Of a stretch of DNA of 64,000 bases, positions 35,141-46,826 are shown one piece after another (the stretch's first letter is position 1; every line of letters begins with the position of its first letter). The DNA is from Ctenosaura bakeri (taxonomy: Eukaryota > Chordata > Lepidosauria > Squamata > Iguanidae). The notes beneath the pieces are model-generated. The model searched no databases. It worked only from the letters and a program-made list of their open reading frames with translations, and had not been told where the DNA came from. The translations under genes were made by a program, and so were the position numbers. Where the stretch lies: positions 992,001 through 1,056,000 of the forward strand of contig CAOLHI010000060.1 in assembly GCA_948474755.1 (NCBI GenBank). Reading direction: 5' to 3'.

Positions 35141-36038
35141 TTTATCTCAACAACCAACTCACTTGTGTAGTCTTCTTAGTCTATTTATCTACCTGCTTCT
35201 CCCAATTTCAATGATGCTAATCCATAATTTCGAACAAGCAAGATAACTTACCATCTTGTGATATATTTACCTCAAAACTGCAAATAATGGTTGTGGTTTA
35301 GAGTTTTTCTTAGAGTTTTTATTTTTTTTTCTCTGCTAGAATTCTTATTGTTGAAGGTTGCAATTATATACAGAGGAAAGGAGTAAAGAGGCAGTAGTGC
35401 TAACCACATATCTGAGGCCAGATTCTTCATTCAAGCACACTGATATCCATCTGGGACACCTCCATCACTGTCAACCGCAACTGCAGTAATACAGATTTAC
35501 ATCAGCTCAGCTAAGAATGTATTTGGCCCAGCTACTCCACTGTACAAGAGATTAATGTGCTTATTTCACACTATCCTTGAACTTTGCAATAAAAACTCTA
35601 ATACAAGAGAAGCCAAAGTAGAAAGATGAATAGTGTGTAAGGGAGAAAAATACAAAAGGAGAGCGAAAGAGGGGGGGGGAAATAACCAGGGAATAAATGC
35701 ATGAGATACTTCTCTTTTGTACATGGGTCAGAAACTTAATTTTCCTCTAAGCTTTGAATTACTTTAGCTTCCAGGAAGTATCCCAAAAGCACACAGAACT
35801 TTGTCATATTAACATTGCGTTGATATAGTAGTTCAGCAGATACAGAGCCATCTTCCTATATGAAGTGTTCAGTCATGGCCAGTTTTTACCATTGCCACAA
35901 TAATGTTTACTTCCTAAAACATTACTGTTTTCTACAGCTCTTATCAAACTATTTGCACTGTGCTGTTTGTTGCAGTGGGAGTGTTTCCAATGAAATGACA
36001 GTTAGTGCTACAGTGATCCCCAGTAAAAGAATATAGAG
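35141..36038. other. Unique sequence, no gene seen
   Basis: Only short G and T runs. No exon or repeat recognised. Confidence 0.4.
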
Positions 36039-36660
36039 TGTGCCAAAACAGAGGACTGTCATACAAAAAGTCAGAAGAGGAAAGAGAATAGAAGAACCTG
36101 TGATAGATGCTGCTGCTGTGATTGAGGAGCAACTGATTGTGCATGGGGCTGAGCCAGTCAGTGAGCAAGTCAACCTTCAAACATCCCCTGCACTGGAAGG
36201 TCAAACAGAGACAGAGTTGTCCCTGGTATCTCATGACAGAGAGGGAACCAGCAGTGATGCAGAGGAGTTGCAGCCAGCTGTGCCCATCAGCCCTCAATCA
36301 TGAAGAAGGCTGAAACAGGCTGCTCAGAGAGAGGCTGCATGAACTAGGCTAAGGAAAAAAATACAAGCAGCACCTACTCACAGTGGCTATTTAAGTCTAC
36401 TGGCGTGGCTTCTCCTTGCTTGCAGCAAATTATTAGCAAGCCCTCATGACCTTTGTGTCTCCTGCTCCCTGAAACCTTCCAGATGGATCTCTGCCTCCTG
36501 AACCTTTGGACTGGACCTTGACCTGGGTTGGCTTGTGTTTTCCTGGTGTTTTGCATATTTGGACTCTCCCCGAAAGTATTCCTGACCTATCTCCTCCCCT
36601 TCTGGCTGTGGCATGGCAGAGAGAGATTCCCGACAGAACCTTTGGGTGAGAACAACTTGT
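36039..36660 (+). mobile_element. Possible LTR-retroelement remnant
   Basis: An 87-codon frame (36040-36303), rich in glutamate and serine, ends in a stop. The same frame continues as an R/K/L-rich read-through past two stops. Then comes CTATTTAAGTC (TATA-like, 36386-36396) and a CT-rich stretch with CTGGACCTTGACCTGG. This resembles the 3' end of a Ty3/Gypsy-type polyprotein passing into its LTR. No diagnostic domain is visible, so this is weak. It may instead be unrelated sequence. Confidence 0.3.
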
Positions 36661-36860
36661 TGATGACAGAAAACAAATATAAGAATTGTAATGAGCAGAG
36701 GTTTACTGTTAAATACTTGTCCGTCAAATACTAGAGTGTTCTTTATTTCCCTAATCTTGTCTACACATTGGTTCATGCTCATATTCTATTATTATTGAGA
36801 AATCTTGTTGATTTAAGTAACTGTTTTCATTGTGTAATCTATTTTTTGAGGTCTAGGCAT

Positions 36861-36930
36861 TAAAACAGGGGTGGACCACTGTAACTTCCAGATGTTTAGG
36901 GGCTGCAATCATCCCTTATCAATATCTGTG
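36861..36930. repeat. Fragment of a dispersed 'CTCCAGATGTT' repeat
   Basis: CAGGGGTGGACCACTGTAAC followed by TTCCAGATGTTTAGG and ATCATCCCTTAT resembles a palindromic repeat common in reptile genomes (TGGCCCTCCAGATGTT...CATCATCCCT). Only a fragment is present. Confidence 0.4.
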
Positions 36931-37182
36931 TCAGGTAAAGCTGAGTTTGAATTGACAAAGCATCTAGAAGGCCCAAGGCCTAAGAGGAGGTCCCCAAAAT
37001 GTCCATAAATAATATCAAGACCAAATAAAAGAAAATGCTATGCTATTTTTCTCCATGACGACAAACAGTTTTTTGTAACAATTATTTTATAAATCTGCAA
37101 ACATGACATTAACTGTGAGATCAAACATTCCATACTTCCTCACAGAAAAAAAAGTGTGTATCTAAACTTCCATCTGTGCACA

Positions 37183-37383
37183 TGTGCCTTTAAGTCACCT
37201 ATTGACTTATGGTGGTCTCATGAACTTCATATGGTTTTCTTAGGCAAGGAACACTTAGAGCAGATTTTTCCAGTTTCTTTCTCTTTAATATAGCCTATAT
37301 CTCCTGGTATTCATTTTTGGTGTCCCCTCCAAGTACTAACCAGGGCAGACCATACTTAGAGATCTGGTACCTTCAGGATATTA
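37183..37383 (-). mobile_element. 5S rRNA-derived SINE
   Basis: Same architecture as the copy at 11.3 kb. The plus strand shows CTTTAAGTCACCTATTGAC, TATGGTTTTCTTAGGCAAGG, then CCTGGTATTC and TCCAAGTACTAACCAGGGC, the complement of the 5S rRNA promoter region, then GATCTGGTACCTTCAGG. Moderately diverged. Confidence 0.85.
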
Positions 37384-37614
37384 ATCTCTAAACTCTATCC
37401 CTATTGCAATCCTGATTCATCATCACAATCATAGCTGAATCCACAGGGATTCTATGCTAGCTTGATACCTTGCACACAAATCAGGAAATCTCCTAATTTT
37501 GCTTGTACCCGTATTTAGGTGTATTTAATTTAAGTATTAGTGTTCAGCTAAGCACACATACCTAAGCTCTCATATTTGATTAACTGTACATGGGTAGAAT
37601 CAAAATGGGGGGAT

Positions 37615-37885
37615 GAATGAAATATTTGGAAACATTTAAAAATGGCAAAAAGAAAATGTTTCTCAGTTGTAAGGAAGCAGGTGATGATCCCTGGACTGAC
37701 AAGGATCTTCACAGTTCAGGACTTATTCTGTGTAAAAAAAAATGTGACCTGTGTGTGTGTGTGTGTGTGTATTTTTCTGTGTAGAAAATACTGTTTTCTG
37801 TGAAAAAAAGGTGCAAATTGCAGAATAAGCCCACAACTGTTCATTTTCTGCACCAGAAAAAGAATTTGCACAAAAATATTATTTT
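37615..37885. repeat. Family C repeat, copy 3, with (GT)n
   Basis: Shows GGAAACATTTAAAAATGG, then GATCTTCACAGTTCAGGAC and TTATTCTGTG, then iterated TTTTCTGTGTAGAAAA units. A (GT)n run (37751-37770) has grown inside the iterated part. The 3' part seen in the other copies is missing. Confidence 0.65.
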
Positions 37886-40800
37886 GATATTCAACCATGG
37901 AATAAAGAGATCTGATACAGAGTTGGGTTAATTAAGGGCCACTTTATTTTGATCTTTCTTATTTAAAGGTCAAAATTGGCCTGGAAGATACAAGTGGCAG
38001 CTCGGAGGGAGTGGGGGGAACCTGATATGGGTCCTGCTGATGCCAGGTTAACAATGTGACAACATGCTTGGCCTACCCATGGGCAATAATACCTCAGCCT
38101 CAGGGGAAATCTAAATTGCTTTGGTTGCTCCCCAGTCCAACATCTTGGAAAGTAACCCAGGGACTCCCATCCAAGTCACAAGGCTCTAAAGCCTCCTTCA
38201 TCAGATCCCTGCAATACAGAGCCCTGAAGAGGGAACTCCAGAGCACTACCCTACACCAAATAGATGTGAAGAAGCGATCACCAAAGTCTTAGTCTCCTCC
38301 ATTACCTGTCAGAGGACAACTTATTTAATGACACCACTCAGAACCAATTTTCCCAGTTTCATTAAATACAGAGATAGGGAAAAAAGTCCTATCTGCCCCC
38401 CAAAGCAACCAGATTAATTCACATTGTGTTGCGGGTAGGAGAATGGGTCAATGCTGAAAGTTGAATGGCACATGTAGGGGGCAGACTGCTTTCTGTCTCA
38501 CTTTCCCTGATCGTGTGCTTTAATCTAGCAATTTAGCACCAATCAAACATCACCTTCTGGTCTTACTCCACAGAAGCCATCAAAAGCTTAGCCTCCCCTG
38601 CATTGATGTTTGCTGTGCAAGTCCAGGTAAGTTTTCTATGTTGCTTTCTACAGTTTTCAGAGAATAAATCCCAAATATGAATGGTCTTCCAAAAAATCAC
38701 AGAAGGAAAATTGCTAATATTATTCGTCACTTCCTTCAAGAACAAAAATAATGAAGAATTACATCCCTAGATTGGAATGTTTAACTTTTAAGCCAGCCTT
38801 ATGGCAGATAAGTACAATGTAATTCTCTCCATTATGAAGATAGCTTTACCCTATTGAATTTTTCTAGTAACGATAGGTGAAAATTTGTTATTTTAAATAT
38901 AAATGAACTAATAATCACACATTTCTTCACATTCTAGAAGAAAACAACTTGAAATCTTTTCAAAAAGTGGAAGAAAGATTTGTCCATCTCTACAAGGGTT
39001 TTAATCACATTATAGAAACTATCTCATTTTTTTTTCCTGAATTTTCTCAGGGCAATTCACAGTGGAGAGTTAAAATGAGTTAGGTTACAATCCTGTACTC
39101 ACATTTAACTGGCAATGAATCCCACTGTACATGGAAGTTACATTTCAATAGGCATGTGTAAGATTACACTGCCAGAATATGAGGCACAGCGTATGAGTAT
39201 CTCTTTTCAAAAATGCACTAGATTTAGGCTTAGGATACAAAATTAGATCAGCATACAACTAATGCACAGAGGAAATGTTATTTTGAATCCTCCTGTCAAC
39301 TCACAAATAGAAACTGGCTGGTATTCCTTTTATCATCTTTAGAATGTTAAATTTAATATTTTCACACCTCTTTTGTGTAATACTTACAAGGGTTAGAAAT
39401 AGCTTGATTAGCTGGAATAGCAGAACTTTCCCTCTTTAAAGTTATGTGCTTAACTTTTATTTGTTGAAGAAATAAGTGATTTTTCATTGAAAATGCTTGT
39501 CATGAGTAGTAAGTTTATTAAGGCTGGAGAACCTGTACTGTGTTGCTTTTGTGGCAAGAAAGCTTCTCACAAAGTTCAGCTGAGATGGTCTGGAGGCTTG
39601 AAATGTTCAGTTATTCAAAGAACAAAGCTGTTTGCAGTTCAGCCTCTGTGAGGAAGGGAGAGTTGCCAGTAAAGAATTGGATTAAAACCTCCCATAAGAG
39701 ATGGTTGAAGCTTTAGAAGAAGCCCCAGAAGGTAAGGAAGCTGAAGGAATTAGATACCAAGAGCAAAATACTGTAAAGGAAACATACAAAGAGCAGTCAA
39801 TGGAGTGAGAAAGATGAACTTGATAGAAGTGTCAATGGAACATGTGGTTTGAACAAAAGGATGCAACAGGAATTAGGGTAGGGAACTGAACAGAAAAAGG
39901 CTCTGATTAAGAAGGAGAGGGATACTGAGAATGGTGAAGAATAGTTTCAGTAAAGTAAGTGTGGACGCAGAAGTCAGTGGTTTGAAAACATGATCTTTAG
40001 CCATGATCTCATCCCTTTCTGTTATCCATGCTTGCTAGGAATAATAGGATTCACATCATAGCACTATCAGTAAGCAATACAAAGGGGACAGTTGTCACAG
40101 TTCGTCAGTTTTAGAGTTGAAATTGGCCCAAGCTGTTGTTGGCTACAGTTTGTGAAACTTTGACCTGAGATCTGTCTACTCATTTCTCCTGGTTGCAGAA
40201 CTGCAACTGGATGCTGTGTTGGCAGCCATTGCTTTCCCTAGCCACTAAATAATCATGGTTGCAATCACTGGGAAATCACCTTGCATGATTGATGTTCGAA
40301 AAGAAGTCTCAAACATTACACTGCATGATCTTCATGTAGGATCAAGGCTATAATATTGGATAAATCTTGGAAATCACTTGTTGTGAGTAATAATGAATCT
40401 AAGCCATAACTAAGTTATAATTGCAATTTTAATTAGTGATGGACAACATCACTTCTTTTGTACTATAACTAAACCGTTTTGTAACTTCTGTAGTTCCCTG
40501 GGTGGCACTTTCTTACTCAGATGTTTGGTACCGCAAGCCGGTATATCATAGCATTCCAACAACAAACAGGGTTGTTAGTTACTTATTAATAAGAATAAAT
40601 TAGAATTACATTTATGAAATTATATTTATAAAATTATAAATATAATTGTAACTAACTGGGGTTTTTTTAGAACTGTAGCTATCACTAATTATTTTGAAAG
40701 GTAACGTCCAAATTCTAGACTTGAAAGTATTTTGACTTCTCCTATGGATGATGGAATACTGCATGCATTGAGAATTCCAGTACTTTGCACCTGAAAAGAT

Positions 40801-41658
40801 GACTATAGGGCAACATTTCCTGAACAGTAGAAAATTTACAAACATATCATGGGTAACATTACATATCAGCTATCAATGCTGTCAACTAATAAAATATTTT
40901 GAAAGATAGAAAAACTCTGTGGCCTAATTTCTAGTCTAGACCCAGCTAATTTCTAATATCAACTAGAGTGTACATATTGAATCACTTGTGAAAAAGTAAG
41001 TTTATAATTATGCAACTCACATTCATTGAATGGATCTTCTCTAGTTGTGATTAGCAACTGGATTTATATATCTATATCTGCTTTACATTAAATAAATAAG
41101 GTTATTTTAAGCAATTTAGATATGGGCACACTGGCTCTGCAGTTTATCTATAACCTGAATCAATACCGCCACTATATACATTGAGTTAGAAGACAATTGT
41201 TACAGAACAATTGTCCTGATTTAAATCAATCCACCTTAAGTCATTCTATACTGAGAAACAAATAATAGCTATCGGATACTGAAATCTAATATTTTTGGGA
41301 ACCCTAATGATTTCAAATAATGAACATCAATGCAATCACATTTAAATTTGGAAAGGAGAATGTGGTGGGTGGAAGAGTAGATTTGTTTCAGCAATTATAT
41401 GTACTATTGTCCTGAGAATTTATGAAGACACATATAATCAGAGTTTGGAAAGTTACTTTTTTAAAAATAATTCATCATGTGACTCATTGCAATTCTCTTG
41501 TTACATACACACACACCAATATTAGTTTGTGACTTTTCGTGTCCTTCTGAGAACAGATCTATCTAAAAGGCAATAAAAAGGACTACCAATTGAACAAAAG
41601 GAAGTCATTTGGAAATTAGAATTTTAGTCAACAAAAATAATGGGGAAAAACGTAAATA
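37886..41658. other. Unique AT-rich sequence, no gene seen
   Basis: A 78-codon frame at 38056-38292 has no recognisable domain. No repeats recognised. Confidence 0.45.
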
Positions 41659-41802
41659 CCCAATGTGTTTCAGCCTAACTTGCTTGGCCTTCTTCAGGGG
41701 CATGAATCCAACAGAAATTTCTGTAATTGCTGCTGCACTCTTCTTAAGAACTGGATTGATATGCAACCAAAGCTCTTTTTAAAGAGGCCAAAACACATTG
41801 GG
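41659..41802. mobile_element. Short element with 17-bp terminal inverted repeats
   Basis: CCCAATGTGTTTCAGCC (41659-41675) pairs with GGCCAAAACACATTGGG (41786-41802), with two mismatches over 17 bp. The spacer includes TTGGCCTTCTTCAGGGGC, a phrase seen in several vertebrate repeats. A 92-codon frame overlaps it but runs out into neighbouring sequence and looks like chance. Confidence 0.6.
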
Positions 41803-41939
41803 CTTTTTTGGACGAATAAAATCTCATCCATCTATAAGCACATGGAGCCTAGTCTCCTTCTTTCCTGCAGATTGCCTATAGACAGCTATCTGAAAGATTT
41901 AAAATGGATAAAAAACTGTTTGATTTTGATGCTTAACAA

Positions 41940-42600
41940 ATGATGAGCGTTTGATAGCTCAAATGTGTAAGATGTTGTTGATTGGAGCTGGAAGATGAAC
42001 AAGTAAAAGACTGCATGATCAAATTGGCCCAAAATGTGGATCACCTGATTCAGATGGAACAATGGAAAAGGATGTGGATAAAAGATTTACTCTGAATTAT
42101 GATTTGAATGTGAACTTTTACAAGATGATTTATAGGTTGTAGTTAACTCTGGAAAAACTGTAAAAAATGTATAAAGGTTTCACAACCAAACGTTAGAAAT
42201 GTAATCATATAGAAGGGACTTTTTTTTTTTCATATGTGGTAGACTTGTGATAAAGAAAGTCAATTTAGGTGATAATACACCACTTGATGAAAAAAATTTC
42301 AACTGAAACCTGAACTATTTTGATTGGGACTGATGAATGATCAGATTAATAAGAACTTCGTAAGAATTGTACAATATTAAAAGAGAGCTATGAGATAACT
42401 GTATGCATAGAAAGGAAAAGATCCTACTATACTATCTCTGGATGATTGGATATTAAAACTGGTGGGTATAGTAGAGACAGAGAAGTTGACAATTTTAATG
42501 AGAGAAGGTTCTTTAAAGGGATTTCAGATACAATGGGAAAAGATTTTAATGTCTTTAACAGGAGTTGGGGATAGACATGCAACATTAGGATTTTAATAAT
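41940..42600 (+). mobile_element. Decayed LINE-1 ORF2 fragment
   Basis: Translation in shifting frames gives CMIKLAQNVDHLIQMEQW and MWIKDLL, then NVNFYKMIYRL, then FFHMW, then LTILMREGSLKGFQIQW-like residues. All occur in this order in the C-terminal third of LINE-1 ORF2p. Several stops and frameshifts separate them. It is older than the copy at 6.3 kb and shows no clear tail or target duplication. Confidence 0.7.
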
Positions 42601-42844
42601 GAGGTTAGAATTGTTACTGAAGAATAATATATAGGTTTTGTTGGACTATACTATATTTAATATAATTTGGGAATCAGTGATGTTATGAGGAGAAATGTAA
42701 AGTAAATATGTAATCATAATAAACAAAACTGTACTGATCATTTAGGGCATATTGGAGGAGTTTTGAATAAGTACAAGAAGTTTTCATTGAAAACCATTTT
42801 CTAGGAAGTTGAAAATCAAGTGTGAAACTCTTTTCCCCCTTTAT

Positions 42845-43049
42845 ATTAGAATAATAGAATCATAGAATTGGAAGAGACCACAGGATCATTGAGTCCAGCT
42901 CCCTGCCATACCATCAAAGCATTCCTGACAGATGGCTATACAGCCTCTGTTTAAAACCCTCCAAAGAAGAAGACTCCACCACACTTTGAGGCTGCACATT
43001 CCACTGTCAAACTGCTCTTATCAGAAAGTTCTTCCTAATGTTCAGATAT
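42845..43049 (-). mobile_element. CR1-type LINE 3' end
   Basis: Plus-strand landmarks ATAGAATCATAGAATTGGAA, GACCACAGGATCATTGAGTC, GACAGATGGCTATACAGCC and CTGCACATTCCACTGTC parallel the copy at 24.4-24.7 kb. The octamer-like tail lies at 42845-42865, so the element is on the minus strand. The coding part is short and broken. Confidence 0.85.
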
Positions 43050-43172
43050 GGTGTGTGTTTTTTAGTTTACTTAGTAGTTTCTTGTTTAGATGTTAGATTT
43101 TTTTGTCTATATGTTCCTGTATGCTGTTTTATATGTTTTATATGTTGTTTTATAACAGTTAGAAATATATAG

Positions 43173-43173
<1 letters not shown>

Positions 43174-43216
<43 letters not shown>
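43174..43216. repeat. (GATA)n microsatellite
   Basis: About eleven perfect GATA/AGAT units. Confidence 0.98.
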
Positions 43217-43745
43217 GTAAAATAGTGACCTTACTACATGTTATTGGACAAGGAGCATCATTATGCTCCTGTTAACCAAATAGTAATACTTTATTGGTGA
43301 CACTGTTATTTCTAACATTACTTCTAAACTCTGTATATTACCATAAGAAGTGATAGTCTCGTTAGGACACAGGGGAAGGTGAATGTTGATGTGCCTATAC
43401 CCAATCATTCCACTGTTTCAGAAGACATATTTTCTATGATATAAGTGAAAAAGACATTCTTTAATCCAGGCCAGGTTTTCAGAATGCCCTGGGCTATGCA
43501 CAGATAATCCACCCTATGCTTGGAGGGCAGACTAGGAAGCCAAAGACAAATTTTTGATATATGCAAGTGTCTATAAGATAAACTTTACATTTTCAAAGTT
43601 TGCTATGAATCCAGATTTTTTTTCTTATGAATCATAGACCTCTGAGCACATCACCTCCTATTAACATACTGAGAGTCAACATCAACATACTTATAAAGAA
43701 CAAATTAAAATCACGTAAGGTGTTTTGCTTCTATAAGTTTCTGAA
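43217..43745. other. Unique sequence, nothing seen
   Basis: No exon or repeat recognised. Confidence 0.4.
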
Positions 43746-44143
43746 AACCTTTCTGCAGGATGCCATCTTCCTGGTGTGGGGACACAAGAGGAGCAGAACT
43801 GTGTGATGCTTCTGCGTGACATCGTCATGGTCCTACCCTTCTCGTGTCACCAGCCTGCACGATCATGGGGTATATCATTAATGGAAAAACTCCATCAATG
43901 ACCCTCAATTGTGTGAGCCTTCCATCACAGCTGGCCATGCAGAAGGGCCAGAAGCATGATCATGCAGCATGGTAAGAAGGCTGGCTACAGCATGAAAGGA
44001 AGTGGCATGTCCTTCGTGCTCCCTTCTGCAGGCAGCCAGTCAGGTGTGGAGAGGAGGGCTGGGAACATGCTCTCATCCCAGCAGAGGTGCTGCCAAGATT
44101 GCGATGGGATGATGCACAAGAGTGTCATCATGTGAAAGGGGCC
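43746..44143. mobile_element. Family A hairpin-bearing DNA element, copy 2
   Basis: Runs from AACCTTTCTGCAGGATGCC to TGTGAAAGGGGCC. The first hairpin has arms near 43774-43809 and 43816-43851 with the loop TTCTGC. The second has TCATTAATGGA and TCCATCAATGA. The body carries TTCGTGCTCCCTTCTGCAG and CAGGTGTGGAGAGGAGG, shared with copies at 10.1 and 48.5 kb. No clear target duplication. Confidence 0.75.
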
Positions 44144-45254
44144 TCAAATTCACCTCTGAACACACCTGTGTTCTGCTTAGTACAACCCCCCCGTAGATAA
44201 AATACTGACAGGTGGATCCATTTTGTTGTACAAAGAAGACCGTAATGCTTTCATCAGTACTTTGTATGATCAGCTATTCTTTGTAGTCCAGATAATGAAA
44301 ATGGGATAAAAGGCCCAAGCCTTTGTGAAATTTTTTTGAAAAAGTCTCCCAAAGCTAGTAGATAATAAAGCCACTTCCAACTCAAGAAATAGCCTCAAGA
44401 AACTTTAATCTAATTTGTTATTGTGTTATTTATGCTCAACACTGAGTAGCTAGTGAATGTTCCCTCATGCAATAGCCTGTGGGAAAGGAGGGATGGGAAT
44501 ACAATGCCCATTTCCTCTTATGTAAAGATATTATTGTCAGGAAGGCTACATCAGTAAGCATAGAATTATTTCCCTTAAAATGCCTTGTAATTAACCGAAT
44601 AAACTTTCCAGTTTGTGTTTCTCTCAGGAGTTACACTGTTGTGCAAACTCTGTTTTTCTCTGCTTCTTTGAGCTGTTGAAATTTTTCCTATCTTATTAAG
44701 TTGTTCTCTGTAGAATGAAAGTTAAAAAACAAAATGATGGAATAAAACCAATGTAAACTATAAAAAATATGTAATGTTATTTCTTTCACAAGTGAGAAAA
44801 TAACAACTCAATGGATACATGCTAGATGTATCATGATGCATTCTTTAACTTGTTAGAAATCAAGAGCAACCAAGCCCATGAGTGTGGTAATGTAGGTACA
44901 GACATCTCATAACAGTAGTCTTTTCCTGACACAATCCAACATGTTATTTTGAAATGAAATGTCGAAGCATATGCTGATTGGTGGAATGTTTGAGGAAATG
45001 TGGGTGAGACAGCTGATAAATGACAGCTGGAAGTTCAGTGTGAGTGGAGTGTACTTTTAACCTGGGGTTTGAGAAGAATATGGCTGGAAAAGAGTTTGGA
45101 GAAGGGTTTCAGGTAGATTATAGTTGGAGTGAGATAAAGGAGTTTAAAATATGATTGGTAAGGATCTGATTTCACCTGAGACAACAGAGTCTTATTTTAA
45201 ATATTATACATAAATAATCTATCATTTTATGTTTAACTTCTGAATGAAGTTTTG

Positions 45255-45297
<43 letters not shown>

Positions 45298-45688
45298 TCC
45301 ATGTGAAACAGCCTTTTTGCTAAGGCTACTAAAAGTATTTCTGCTATCTCTTTGAAAGTTATTGCTGTAGAATATTTAGTTGATGACTTCTATGTGCACA
45401 CATGTATATACGTACGTACAATATGTATGTATTGTTTTATCAGATGTAATGGCTTTTAGATAAGTACAATAAATGAAATATGAATATATGTATGAGTTTG
45501 TATTCATTAATAACATGTGTATCATTATGGAGGCCAGAACTAGTCTTTGGATGGAGGCGGTCACTATAAATGTCTGGCAGTTTAAAACATGTCTTAGTTC
45601 TCCAGAAGTAACCTAACTTGGAGACCAAGATCCTATATCAGTGTGGAAAGGCTCACTTAGATGGAGTTATACCTTGTCTCATCTTCTA
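44144..45688. other. Unique sequence, no gene seen
   Basis: Contains a (TA)n run at 45257-45290. Short frames have no recognisable domain. Confidence 0.45.
45257..45290. repeat. (TA)n microsatellite
   Basis: About seventeen TA units, then TGTATG. Confidence 0.97.
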
Positions 45689-45850
45689 GGCCATTTCCAC
45701 AGTACACTATTATAGTGCTATTATTCCACTTTCAAATCCTATGAAATCTTGGAGCTTGCAGTTTAGAGAGAAGCGTTTAGAATTGTCAGCCAGAATGCTC
45801 TTGGCCTCAGTAAAATACAAAACCCAGCATTAAATAGCATTCACACTATG
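45689..45850. mobile_element. Family B element, copy 5, right end lost
   Basis: GGCCATTTCCACAGTACAC opens the copy, followed by TTATTCCACTTTCAAATCC and TAGAATTGTCAGCCAGAATG. It reaches the CCTCAGTAAAATACAAAACC block and then fades; no GGCC-type right end is found. Confidence 0.75.
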
Positions 45851-45862
45851 ATCTTCCAGGAG

Positions 45863-45945
45863 AAATTGCTGCTATGCTGGCTGGGAGATCCTGCAAACTG
45901 TAGTCTAAAACAAGTAAGATTTCCAAGTTCTATGTGGTATTCTAC
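45863..45945. repeat. Fragment of a dispersed 'CTGTAGTC' repeat
   Basis: ATTGCTGCTATGCTGGCTGG, then CTGTAGTCTAAAACAAG and TTTCCAAGTTCTATG resemble the reptile repeat carrying ATGCTGGCTGGG...GTTGTAGTCC. It follows a broken family B copy directly. Confidence 0.4.
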
Positions 45946-46131
45946 ATGTGATCCATCCATGACATCACCTCATTTTGGGTGTTCTGCCACTGACAGCATG
46001 TCCTGGCATGTCTGTCATGATGGAACTTCCACTAGATCCTAAAATCCCTCAGTCAACATACATTAGCATGATACTTGTGCCCTCAGATCTTTTCTTTAAA
46101 GCAATTATTACTCTGTAGTACTTTGGATTAG

Positions 46132-46344
46132 GGGCCCTATCACTCTACACTGTTATAGCACTATTATTCCACTTTAACTGCCCTGGATGCACCCTTTGGA
46201 ACTCTGAGGTTTGTAGTTTGGTGAGACACTGGAATTCTCTGGCTGAGAATTCTAAATGCCCCTCCCTAAACTGCTAAACCCGTGATATTGCTGTAGCAGT
46301 TGAAGTGGAATAATAGTGCTATAACAGCATAGTGTGGTAAGGCC
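46132..46344. mobile_element. Family B element, copy 6
   Basis: GGGCCCTATCACTCTACAC at the left and TAACAGCATAGTGTGGTAAG plus GGCC at the right, with paired inner blocks. The middle has extra sequence near GCCCTGGATGCACCC not seen in other copies. Target duplication unclear. Confidence 0.75.
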
Positions 46345-46422
46345 CTCTGTCCTTATAGTTCCTTATACCTTCCTGCTCAGAAGTAAGTCCACTAGGTCAT
46401 GCTGCCAGGTAAATGTGTATAG

Positions 46423-46826
46423 AGCCCTTTTTGCAGCAACCTCCCATCCCTCAATGGGGACGGGAAAAGGACAGGACCACGACAATGTTCTGCATGATGT
46501 TGTTGCGGTCCTGTCCTTTTCCCATGCCTAGGTGGCACAATCATGGATTAAATCATTGACAAGTTTCCCCATCAATGACCTGCAATCATGTCACCATCCT
46601 GGACCTACCTATCCTGCAGAAGCTGCAGAAGTGCAATAGTACTTCCTGCCCCAGCACAGGCTGGCAAAGTACCTGGCTGCACTGTGGAAAGACGAGGTGT
46701 GGCTATTGTGCTTCCTTCTGCAGAGAGCCAGCCAGTTATGGAGAGAGGACTCCAGTCATGCTCCCCTTCCAGTTGCAAGGATCCCCACTGGATGTCTTTG
46801 CTAAAAGGTAGAGTGTGGAAGTGGCC
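46423..46826. mobile_element. Family A hairpin-bearing DNA element, copy 3
   Basis: Runs from AGCCCTTTTTGCAGCAACC to GTGTGGAAGTGGCC. The first hairpin is the best in the family: 24-bp arms at 46462-46485 and 46500-46523, two imperfect positions, loop containing TTCTGCATGA. The second pairs TCATTGACAAG with CATCAATGA near 46550-46577. Frames of 78 and 90 codons overlap each other and are not conserved in other copies. Flanks are TAG and TTG, a poor match. Confidence 0.8.

Noticed and set aside
36040..36303. 87-codon frame as a host gene
   Set aside because: The context (read-through past stops, TATA-like sequence, CT-rich block) fits a retroelement 3' remnant better, and even that is weak. 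No host domain recognised.
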